NCBI GenBank assembly: GCA_029961685.1
Contig: JARWKL010000005.1
Coordinates: forward strand, 44,466,211-44,530,210
Direction: 5' to 3'
Length of the DNA stretch: 64,000 nucleotides
Origin: Aristolochia californica
Taxonomy: Eukaryota; Streptophyta; Magnoliopsida; Piperales; Aristolochiaceae
Shown here: positions 46,685-57,400 of the stretch, piece by piece
Position numbering within the stretch: the stretch's first letter is position 1
Layout: the number at the start of each line of letters is the position of its first letter
Position numbers and translations under genes: made by a program
Notes under the pieces: model-generated
Seen by the model: the letters and a program-made list of their open reading frames with translations, nothing else
Database searches by the model: none
Told to the model about the DNA's origin: nothing

Positions 46685-47558
46685 TGTTATGCGAAGAAAA
46701 AGGGAAGAATGAAGAAGACAAATGAATTTTACTGTGGTTCGGCAGTGTACCTACGTCCACCGGAGTGACGGCCGAAAAATACACTAATTTCAATTAAGGT
46801 TACATAATGCGAATTTATACTAAACCCTAGATGTATTTGTGTAGAAAATACACAAATACCCCTATACAAAAATACCTCCGAACCTCATGTATGAGCCATA
46901 TACTCAACAATCTCCACCTTGGCGAATATTCACCCCTTAAAAAAAAGAAATCATAACTTAGGACTCCACCTGGAACAATAGGTTGGGGCCGTCTCTCATC
47001 TAGCAACTGGAGACATTTATCAAGTCCAAGCAATGCTTGAACTTATCTGTAGTAACAAGTTTTGTCAACATGTCTGTTGCATTCTCAGAAATTTGAACTT
47101 TTTGAAGCAGTAGTTCACCTGATGAAACCAATTCCCTGATCCTGTGCAACCTCACATCTATGTGTTTGGACCTCGCATGATACACCTGGTTCTTTGCCAA
47201 ATAAATGACACTCTGACTATCACAATGCAATTGAACTTTACCTTGCTGGACACCCAGCTCCTTGGCCAACCCTGTAAGCCACAAAGCCTCCTTGGAAGCC
47301 ACAACTACACCCATATACTCTGACTCAGTAGTAGATAGAGCAACTATATACTGTACTATGGACTTCCAACAAATAGGCTCTCCCACAAAAGTAAATACAT
47401 AACTTATGGTAGACCTCCTGTCATCCAAGTCCCTTGCATAGTCTGCATCCACATATCTCACAACTGAAGGAACACTCTAATGTCTGTTAAACATGATGTC
47501 ATAGTCTGTAGTATCCCTCAAGTATCTGAAAATCCACTTAACTACATCCCAATGTTAT
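46685..47558 (-). mobile_element. Copia element 1: 3' fragment with LTR
   Basis: A 225-bp LTR (46685-46909; on the minus strand it starts TGTTGAGTA and ends GCATAACA) is preceded by a polypurine tract AAGGTGGAGA. The minus-strand RNase H domain follows (about 47000-47550: RYVDADYARDLDDRRST, STTESEYM, HIDVRLHRIRE), with one stop. Everything 5' of RNase H is missing. The LTR is inserted into exon 6 of the terpene synthase pseudogene. GAATA precedes the LTR, but its partner duplication was not found. Confidence 0.85.
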
Positions 47559-48185
47559 CCCCCTCGCAAGCTGAGCGTTAGATTGGAACAGACGTGAAGT
47601 TTGGAACAAAAAATTCAAATAGAGGGCATGAAATATTTTTGGTGAAAATATCGGCAAGCTGCAAGTGAGATGGCGCATACTGCTTGTGAAGTTTGTTAAC
47701 AACAACAAGTTCTCAAAGGAAATGATAATCTAGCTCAACATGTTTGGCGCGCTTGTGAGAAACTGGATTGGAGCTAAGGAAGATTGCACTTTTGTTGTTA
47801 CATAAGAGAAGAGGTGGTTGTCGAATAGGAACATATAGATCACAAAGGAGATGTGTAAACCAAATAATTTTAGCTGCAGTGTGTGCAAGAGTACGATACT
47901 CAGATTCACAGTAGAACATGATACCGTAGGTTACTTTTTAGCACTTGAAGAAATCAAATTTTCTCCTAGATAAATGGAGTAACCAGAGGTGGAGCGACGA
48001 GTGTCACAACAACTAGCCCAGTCAGCATCAGAGTAAGCAACTAGAGCACAAAGAGTAGTAAATGGGTAAAAGGTAAGGCCAAAGTGAATGGTGCCTTTGA
48101 CATAGCGAAGAATACGCTTAACAACAAGAAAATGATCTTCAGTGGGAGCTTGTAGGAATTGGCTAACAAAATTGCCCGAATGGGC

Positions 48186-48427
48186 TGTCAACTGCCTAGC
48201 CAATACTCCCGAAAAGGCTGACCTGTTAAGGAGCAGAAAGCCAAGTACCTAACCCATCAGTGGTGGACGGAACCACCTAACTCTGATACCCACCGTTCCC
48301 GTTCCCTACCGCTTTCGTCGGGATTCGAATGCGGAACGTGGTGCCCAACTCTCATACCATGTCAAATGCTTAGCCAATACTACCCAAAAGACTGATCTAT
48401 TATGTAGTGGAAAGCTACCGTCTAACA
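48186..48427 (-). mobile_element. TRIM family 1, copy B, nested in copia element 2
   Basis: Diverged LTRs at about 48186-48259 and 48360-48427 (TGTCAA.TGC.TAGCCAATACT). A primer site TGGTATGAGAG on the minus strand has one mismatch to the Met type. A perfect 5-bp duplication, TGGGC, flanks it (48181-48185 and 48428-48432). The copia frame continues on either side, so the insertion postdates the copia element. Confidence 0.8.
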
Positions 48428-50448
48428 TGGGCTACGTCAGGGCTAGTGATGGTCAAGTATTGAAGGGCGCCAATGAGAGACCTGTAAAGAGTGGGATCAG
48501 TAAATAGAGAACCATCAGCAGACAGATGCTGTGAAACAACTATAGGCATAGGAATCGGTTTAATATCAAGTAGCTGAGCTCGAGTAAGAATACCCCGTGC
48601 ATATTTTAGCTAACTGATAAATAATCCATTGGTAGTTGGCAAAAATGCAGGCCAAGAAAGTAATTGAGTAGACCCAAATCTTTTGTTGCAAACTCAGAAT
48701 TAAGCTCACAAGTGAAACTAGTGATAAGAGTTATGTTGTTGCCAGTAATAATTATGCCATCAACATAAAGGACAGATATATAGTATCTGAATACTTATAA
48801 AAGACAAACAGAGAAGTGTCAACACGACTACATGAAAATTTGAGTTGAGTGATAAAGGAGCTGAAGCGCTAGAACCAAGCACGAGGAGCTTGCTTGAGAC
48901 CATAGAGATCTTTCTGCAACTGACAAACGTAATGAGGAAAACGAGGGTCAATGTACCCAAAAGGTTGTTCCATATAAATATTTTCAGTGAGAGTACCGTT
49001 GAGGAATGCATTCTTGACATCAAGTTGGTGAAGAGGCCATTTGTTGGTGACAACAATAGAGAGCACAACTCGGACAATAATAGCTTTTACCACAGGGCTA
49101 AAGGTTTTAGTGTAGTCAAGACCAGGGACCTGAGTGTAGCCCTTGGCAACGAGGCATGCTTTGAGATGCTCAATGGATCCGTTAGACAAGTAATTGGTCT
49201 GAAATACCCATTTGGAGCCCACAATATTGGTGTTGGCAGGTCGAGGGACTAAAATCCAAGTCCGATTATTTTGCAAAGCTTGAACTTCTTCATCCAACGT
49301 AGCAAGTGAAGCATGATTCTTAGCGGCAAATTTGAATCCTTTAGGCACAGAAGAGACAAGGAGAGCGGAGAGAAGTCCAAAGGAGCCCACGATACCGAGG
49401 TTGGTCAGATGACATTGTTTGAAAATACCAACTTTACCTCGTGTAAGCATAGAGTGAGAACCCAACAGTAGTGTAAAGACTAAAATAGGAACAGGAGGAG
49501 TGATTCGTATCTCGATAGGTTTTGGACTGGAAGTCTAGTGCAGTGAGGAGGGACCTACAAAAGAATCAGTAGTCTGCATGGGCTCATCGACCAAATCAAC
49601 ACAAATAGAACATAGGTTAAATCCGGATTGAGTAATGTGTCAAGAATGGTGTGAGGAGGAAGAAGGAGTTTTTGTTTGGATAAGATTGGGTTCTAGAAAG
49701 TTGGAAAAATGGAGAGAGGAAGGGGGTTGAGCCAGAGATGATTGTATGAAAGGAAAGTTGTTTTCATCAAATTGAGCATGGCAGGTGATGTAGATCTGAG
49801 AGGTGATTGAATCAAGGCAGCGAAACCCTTTATAAGAGGGACTATAACCAAAAAAATTGCAGGGTATATTACAAGGTGAAAATGTGTTAGGCATATAATC
49901 GCATAAGCAAGGATAAACATGACAACCAAAGGGATGAAAATTTTCATAATTTGAAAGTAACCATATAAAAGTTCAAACGGTGATTTACCTTCAAGAAGTG
50001 ATGTGGGCAAACGGTTGATGATGTAAGATGCAGTGCTGAAGGCTTTAACCAAAAGCGAGGAGAGAGATGAGAGTGAAAAAGAAATGCCAAACTAGTGTCA
50101 GTCACATGACGATGTTTGCATTCTGCATGTCCATTTTGGGCAAGTGTATATGGGCAAAAAAGTTGATGATGGATTCCAGAGATACAAAGATGAGTCTAGA
50201 AGCAAGTATTAGTAAATTCTCCCCCGCCATCACTTCAAATTTTTTTTAATATGTGTTGAATATTGATTTTCCAATAGTTTTGAAATTGGGTAAAAATATC
50301 ATGAAAATCGGATTTGAATTTCAAAGGATAAAGCCAAGTGAAATGGAAAAAATCATCAATGAAGATAACATAATATGCAGATCCTAAATGGGATGTGACA
50401 GGTAAAGGTTCTGATATGTCACAATGAATAAGATTTAACATATGAGAC

Positions 50449-50824
50449 TATTAAGCACCTAACCAATACTACCCAAAAGACCGGCCTGTTAGGAGCGGAA
50501 GATATAAGTACTTAACCCACGACCATAACATCACACACCACCTTCGCGAGCCGACGACCACGGTGGCACACTCTAGCGATGGCCTACTCTAGCGACGACC
50601 CACTCTAACAACACTGGTCAAACTCGGGATAAGTTCCTACGACCTACCAGTAATTTTAATCTAGCCTCTAGGTCGCCCCCTCCGCTAGGTCACCGCCTTC
50701 GGGATTCGAACTCACGACGTGGGAGCCCGCTCTGATACCAAATATTAAGCACCTAACCAATACTACCCAAAAGACCGGCCTGTTAGGAGCGGAAGACATA
50801 GATACTTAACCCAAGACCATAACA
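50449..50824 (-). mobile_element. TRIM family 1, copy C, nested in copia element 2
   Basis: LTRs at 50449-50530 and 50743-50824 (82 bp each, about 4 differences). TGGTATCAGAGC, a full Met-tRNA primer site, is at 50731-50740 plus its flanks on the minus strand. Flanking GAGAC and AAGAC (50444-50448 and 50825-50829) are a one-mismatch target duplication. It interrupts the integrase region. The interior is 212 bp, longer than copy A, with GTTCGAATCCC near the primer site. It is the youngest of the three copies by LTR similarity. Confidence 0.88.
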
Positions 50825-53052
50825 AAGACGACCCATGTTCATGACGTGGATAAGGCATATACTATTTTTTGCAAATTAACATGAACTATATAATGATGGA
50901 GAAGGCAATAAAGAGGTAAGATAGAGATGACCTTATTTATGTAAAGAATAAATAATAGAATGATTTACATGTCCAAGGTGAGCATGCCATAAATCATAGG
51001 AAGCATATAAAGATTTATTTTTAAGAATAGAGAGAAGGTCAGGGTTGCCATGCTCTAGCACATATAAGCCTCCATTTCTCTTACCGGTTGCCACCACCGT
51101 TCCTGTGAGACGATTCTGAATTATCAAAAGATTGTTAGTAAATGTAATAGTTAAAGGAAAACCAGACGTTAATTTACTGATGGAGAGAAGATTTTTTGTG
51201 AGATGTGGAACTACTAAAACATCTAACAATTGAATATTTGGGGTAGGAGAAAGAATACCATATATGAGATAGGTAAGGGGGCACCATTCCCCACAATTAT
51301 AGAATCCTTACCTGTGTACGAAGTTGACTAATCCAGGATGGATGCGTTATTGGACATATCAGCGGATGCTTCAATGTCCAAGAACCAGTTGAAGGGTGCA
51401 TATCCAATGAGAGCACACCATCCAATGAAAGCCTCAACAAGATGGGCATGAGACTCATTGGACTCCCTACGGGCATAACGTTGGTTGCATCGATCAGCAT
51501 AATGACCATCAAAATGGCATATATGATAGCGAGGAGGGCGACGCCCTTGTCCAAAATGAGTTCGGCCCCCATTGGTTCGGCCATGAGTTCTACTAGAGCC
51601 ACTGCAGGTCGACCAGTCTGATCCACAGGGTGTGGCAATGAAAACAACAACGGGAGGAACAAAACTCTCTAGAGATTCCTGAAAGAGATCAAAGCTCTTG
51701 GCTTTGAGGATGTGGTCAGAGAAATGGGGGAGAGACACGAGGGCCATTTGTGTGACGGAGAAGGTGGAAAATTTGGCTCCAAGTCCACGGAGAAACCAGT
51801 GGAGTTTGTCGGTGTTGTCAACAGGTCTGTTGATCACGTGAAGTTGATCGCAGAGACCCTTGAAAACGCAGGTATAAGCTACAATGGATTGATTTCTGCG
51901 CTTTAGCAGTTGGAGATCATCTTTGAGTCAGATTTCCAGAACCTTCGAGCGATGACTGAAGGTATTTTCCAACGCGAACCAGACCTTGAGTGTAGTGGAG
52001 AGGCCAACGACTTCGGCCATTGCCTCCTCAGTGAGGGAGGAAAGAGGATGTTGAGAAGGCGTTGATCCATTGTTCTCCATTATAAATATTCAGTAGTAGG
52101 GGTGGTAGAATTTGAGGCAGCAAACTGTGGTGGTGGCATGAGGGTTCCGTCCACGTAATTGTAGATTTTTTACTTTCCAAAAGAGGAAGAAGTTGGAGTT
52201 TCCACAGGAGGTATGTTGTGAAAGAGAGTTTAATGGTAATCATATGGATGAGGGAATGAAAAGGGAGAATATGAGAAAAGAATTCAGAGGTCATTTTTTT
52301 TAAAGATTTGTGAATCGAGTTGGGTTCAGGTTGGAACCACGTGTCGACCTAGGTTCACGAGGGTTGGATAACTCTCTGCCCCACTCGGACTCAAAAAAGT
52401 GGGACATCTATTCTGGTGGTCCCTCAAGAGATTTTTTTTTATCGTTCGGGGGTGTCTGGAGTGCCTTCGTGTTGGGACGGAGAATGAGCCGATGCTGGGA
52501 GACAGTGATAGCGGGGCAATTCGCGTCAGTGATCAAGGGGTTGGTGCTTTCAAGCTGCTTAAGCCTATGCCTGGAGGAGAAAGGTTTGTTGAGGCGGAAA
52601 GGATACGACTGTGGTCTCTCAGGGTAGGAAGAGGCGCCGCGGAAAAAATGCGAAACACCAGGGGCCATCGCATCGGGATGGATTCAGAGAGGCAATGACT
52701 ATGCCGGTACGCAGAGGTGAGCAGTCGTGAAGTAGAGCTGCGATGCACACAGAGGAGATCGACGGGAAGCTTCTCGTCGAAAAAAAATGGCTATCAGATA
52801 AAAAGGAGATCGACCTTCTCTTAAACCATGTAAGATTTTAAGGAAAAAACTCTTTATTTACCACAATTATAAGTAAACCTTACAAAGGTATTTATATACA
52901 AGATGATAATAGAAGATTACTATTTTTGGCTCGGTAATCCGTCGGTTCCGACTATTGGAAGCCTGGTCTGCAAGCTTCAGTGTCGTTCACATGCTAAGTA
53001 AAAAGGATGATTCAAGATGTACTCTATCTGTCCACTTACGGAAACCTCAACA

Positions 53053-53460
53053 TTACACACCAAATTCCGTTGGTAACTTGAAGAAATTTTTCTTGCTTTG
53101 TCAAGCATGTCTTCTCCTTCTAAACTGAGAAAGGAAGCTTCATATAGAGCCAACATCCCAGCAATGTCTTCGCTTTAACTGTGTTTTGAATCATCCATCT
53201 CTGTCCCTTAAACGATTGAACACATCTGTAACAAGGAAATTTGTAGAGAGATGCAAAATTTACCCACTTGTAGACAAGTAGTAGCCACAATGCCGCAACA
53301 AACGGAAGGAAAGTGCAGCAAAGAGTAGACCATGGTGAGCATCATCATCACCTACGTTGTCATGAATGAGATACAAACCATTGATAAAATAAAGAACAAG
53401 ACAAAATGACAAAATGATCGTCTTACTTCCTCTACTGCCTTCAATTGCTAGGTCTGTAAA
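53053..53460 (-). pseudogene. Terpene synthase pseudogene, exon 2-3 fragment
   Basis: On the minus strand the end of exon 2 reads GLYLIHDNVGDDDAHHG and FRLLRHCGYYLS (to the donor at 53264). Exon 3 starts at 53225 (VFNRLRDRDG, stop, then in shifted frame EDIAGMLALYEASFLSLEG). It is cut at 53052 by the copia 5' LTR. The rest of the gene is missing. Upstream sequence to about 53850 may hold exon 1, but I could not read it. A third member of the cluster. Confidence 0.75.
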
Positions 53461-53879
53461 AAACAATAACGAGGAACAACAACTGGATGTGTAAAAGAGT
53501 TACTTACCATGTTTGTTAAATTGGGTTCAAAACCTATCCCAAAATGACTAACCACAAACATATCTTGCCAAACAAGTGATCCTCTTTATTTATGGAAGAC
53601 TCTTCCTGGTGGGAAGAGTATATACCTCATGTTATATATTCCGATTAACCCAATTTAAAAATGTTATTAGTGAAGGGCATAAATGTGAATAAGTGAGTGA
53701 CTGAGTGCATCTCTTCTGTTGACACACTGCATACAGCCTCCGATGAGTGTGTTTCCATGGTTTGCAAGTAAACAGACGACAACGGAAGTGATTCCTTTTT
53801 TTTATTCCAAAAAATGGAAACAAAATATATTGTTATGATTGAAGTTTCCTCGAAAAAGTTTGAAGTGAGCTTCATTTAC

Positions 53880-54401
53880 TTTTGGGGGGTTAGTAAACTT
53901 TGACGCAAGAGATGAACTTCAGCCGCATTACTCAGTTCATCTCCTGACGTTGTTAGTGGAGCACTAGAGTTCAAATCATCTAGATAACTAAGATGAATTC
54001 AAAAATCATCTCCACAATTTAAGTTATGGAATCTAGTTTCCGTTGCATATTGCGAGTCATCCAAATGACTTTGGCGCTGTGATTCAAACCCTCGTCATTT
54101 CATTTTTTTTGTCTCCCTCACTCTCTCGGTCTCCTCCATTGCTCGACATTTCTTCTTCCTCAATTTTTTTTTTCACTCTCTCTGCAGCCATCTCCAGTCT
54201 CCCTGCTCCCTCTCGCTTGTCCCTTCTCCCTCTCGCTTCTCCTTTCTCTCTATCGGTCTCCCTTTCCCTTTTCCCTCTTGCTATGAACGTCCTCTCGACC
54301 TCCCTCTCTCTCCCTCGCACTCGCTGTCCCTTCCGGCCTCCCGCTCGCTTCTCCCTCACTCCTATCCCTCTCTGCCTCCCTCTCTTCTCCCTTTCAACCT
54401 C
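53880..54401 (+). repeat. Unnamed dispersed repeat, copy 1 (left part; continues at 59672-59846)
   Basis: It begins GGGGGGTTAGT...GCATTACTCAGTTCATC, then a long CT-rich stretch. After the gypsy insertion it resumes at 59672 and ends GGCATCGATTTCTTC...TTTCCCCCAGATTTCTTAAG followed by GTAAGCC. The same order and ends occur at 62649-63353. The start resembles ends of PIF/Harbinger-type DNA transposons, and the finish looks like a leader exon with a splice donor (inference). ORFs in the CT-rich part are low-complexity. Confidence 0.6.
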
Positions 54402-57400
54402 TATTGTGGACTCGATAGCGGAACAAGTCGTGCAGAGGCGACACGGGTGAGTGGTAACTCATTAGGACATTCAAGTACATTAGGATTAATAAGTTTACTT
54501 TATTTAATTATGTGGTACGATGTAAGCCAATGATGACATTATTGTAAAACTCTCAGTCGGATGCCTTGGTGTGATTAGCCTTTAAGGGGCTCACGGGGGT
54601 GAAGGAAAAGCAAGCAGACTTTAACCTAATTCAGAATCGGCGATCTCCTTCATTGAACCCTAGGATCGGCATTCTCCTTGACGAACCCAAGGGTACAAGT
54701 CTCCCCCTTGACGAGCTTGATCATTTCATTCCTGTTCATTCCATTTTCCATCACAATTTTGCTATCATAGGTTGCTTCGGTAAAGCATGATGCCCTGTTT
54801 TAGCTTTTGATCCTCTAAACGATCTCTCCCTTCATCGAATCACACGATCCATGGTCAGGGACCACAACAATTTGGTATCAGAGCAAGCCAACATGGGGGA
54901 GTCATCCAACAAAGAGGAATTGATAGCCAAGCTTGGAGAGATGATACACGCATGGCAAGAAGAGAGTGAAAGTTGAATGGTTGCAAGGCAAGAAGAAAAC
55001 AGGGTCGTCTGGCTGTGTTGTTGGACAATAGAGTCTCTCACCAGGTAAACTTACAAGTAGAAGCTTTGTCTAATAGATTGTATGAATTGATTGGGGGAAG
55101 AAACCCATCCTCACGGGAAGGGGGAAGAATCCCTGCGACCAGGCAAGGGGAGCAGTATGCTGGACGTGCAGAATATCCAGTACACGGAGGGGGTTTTAGT
55201 CCAAGAGGAGGCACAATTCCAAGATACACAAAACTGGACTTCCCTATGTTTAATGGGTCAGAGGACCCTCTAATTTGGCTTTATAGGTGTGAGAAAAAAA
55301 ATTCTCATCAAAGGACGGCTGAAATAAACAAGGTGGGGGCTGCCTTCCACATGCTCGATGAAGCGCAGTTATGGGGCCATTAGTTGGAATTGGAAAATTC
55401 GAGTTTAGATTGGGATGAATTTAAAGAGTTGTGTACAATTCGGTTTGGGCCACCTGCTCAAATCAACCCATTAGGGGATTTAGTACTGCTGAGACAAATG
55501 GGTAGTGTTGAGCAATATAAAAAATTATTCCAAGAAAAATTGGCTAGGGCTAGTAAAGTTGTGAGGGTGGACCAACAAGTAGGTCTGTTTACAGCTGGTT
55601 TGATAGAAGCCCTGCGACTAGAAGTGGAACTACTTGCTCCTACAAATCTAGCAAGAGCAATGAATTTGGCTAGAGTCTTAGGAACCAAGCAAAAGATTCA
55701 AACTCGAAGGCCAACTTGGCAGGGGAAAAAATAATGCTGGAGTGACCACCACAGCCCCACTGTGGAGAACTAATGTGACTACCGGTGCTCCTCAAGCCCC
55801 TAAGCCCATTCCTTCTAACCCGGCATACATTAAGAAATTGAATCGGGCAGAGATGGAAGACAAACGATCGAAAGGATTCTGTTATAATTGTGATGAGCAG
55901 TATACGTTTGGTCATCAATGTAAAAAAATATTCTAGTTGGAAGTGGAAGATGAGGCCAAAGATGCCCCAGAGGTAGAACAGCCAGAAGTTGAAGACCTTG
56001 CATCTCCCTAAACACTATAACATGACTCCAGTCCACCAAAACAATGCAAGTGTGTCAGCTATCAACCGCTCTTAAGTCTTGTGGACTCAGGGAGTACTCA
56101 TAATTTTTTGAGTTTCAATGCCGCCAAACATTTACAACTTCAGATTCAACCTCGGGCAATAGCTTCGATTTCGGTGGCAAATGGGGAAAAGGTTCCATGC
56201 TACGGGGTCAGTAAGGCCGTTATGTTTTCAGTTGATGATAACCAATTTTCTGCGGAATTTTTTATCATTCCACTAGCGGGATTTGATATGGTTTTGGGCA
56301 TCAAATGACTTCAAACGTTGGGGCCAATCTTGTGGGATTTCGCAGCATTGACCATGGCCTTTGAGTTTGAAGATCACACAACTACATTAAAAGGTAGTAA
56401 GACATTACAACACATTTACATGGACTCCAACAACAACAACATACGACTACCACTTTAGACAACTTGTTGGATGAGTTTACCGACCTCTTTCAGGAACCTA
56501 CGGCTCTACCGCCATTGAGACATTGTGACCACCGGATTTGTTTGAAGGCCGGGTCCGAAGTGGTAGTTGTACGACCATATAGGTACCCACACCTCCAAAA
56601 GGATGAAATAGAACGTCAATGCAAAGTTACGCTCGAACAATGCCTCATCAGACCGAGTAAGTCCCCTTTCTCCTCTCCAGTCTTATTGGTGAAGAAACAT
56701 GGCAATACTTGGAGGTTTTGCATGGACTATCGAGAATTAAATGCCAATACCATCAAAGACAAGCTCCCTATCCCAGTAGTGGATGAGTTATTAGATGAAT
56801 TACATGGGGCTAAATTTTTCACTAAGTTGGACTTGCACCCGGGGTATCATCAAGTCAGAATGTTTCCTTCGGATATTGAGAAGACATCATTCTGCACTCA
56901 CCATGGCCACTTTGAATTCATCGTGATGCCCTTCGGTCTGTCCAATGCTCCTTCAACTTTCCAGCCCCTAATGAATGAGGTATTTAGTGTCTATCTCAAA
57001 AAGTTTGTTTTAGTATTCTTTGATGATATTTTAATCTTCAGCAAGTCGTGGAATCGGCATTTAGAACACTTTCATCTGGTTTTCCAACTTATTCAAGTGC
57101 TCCTTTGGTAGAACACAGGTGGCCTATCTGGGGCACATTATTACAGCATCAGGGGTCACAGTGGACCTGGAAAAAATTGCAGCCATCAAACATTGGCCTC
57201 CACCAAGACACATTTAAGCATTAAGGGGATTTTTGGGCTTAGCGGGATACTATAGAAAGTTCATTCCTAATTATGAGCTACTAGCATCTCCTTTATCCAA
57301 CCTTCTCCGACGCAATACCTTTCAGTGGAATGAAGACACCGACCAAGCATTCCAGACACTCAAGCAAGCATTGGCCTCCGTGCCTGTATTACAGTTACCA

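Larger units (their letters stand above)
47559..53052 (-). mobile_element. Copia element 2: 5' LTR plus gag-pol, 3' LTR missing
   Basis: The 5' LTR is 52829-53052 (224 bp, TGTTGAGG...CTTACA on the minus strand, with TATAAATACC and AATAAA), followed by a primer site close to the Met type (TGGTTTAAGAG). Moving down in coordinate: gag about 52300-51400; an altered protease DTG site (LDIEAS) near 51350; integrase (HLGHVNHSIIYSLHK near 50940, core near 50250-50440, FSTASYIINRLPTSLLEGKSPFELLYG near 50000); reverse transcriptase 49400-48870 (LDVKNAFLNGTL), with YVDG in place of YVDD near 48770; and RNase H 48200-47700. It ends at the polypurine tract GAGGGGGA (47559-47566). Many stops and shifts make it inactive. 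Two TRIMs are nested in it. Confidence 0.85.

Noticed and set aside
46685..53052. A single copia element with two LTRs
   Set aside because: The two LTRs are unrelated in sequence and the flanking 5-mers do not match.
54043..54450. Plus 135-codon and minus 91-codon frames
   Set aside because: Same CT-rich composition; the plus frame even runs across the retrotransposon LTR boundary.
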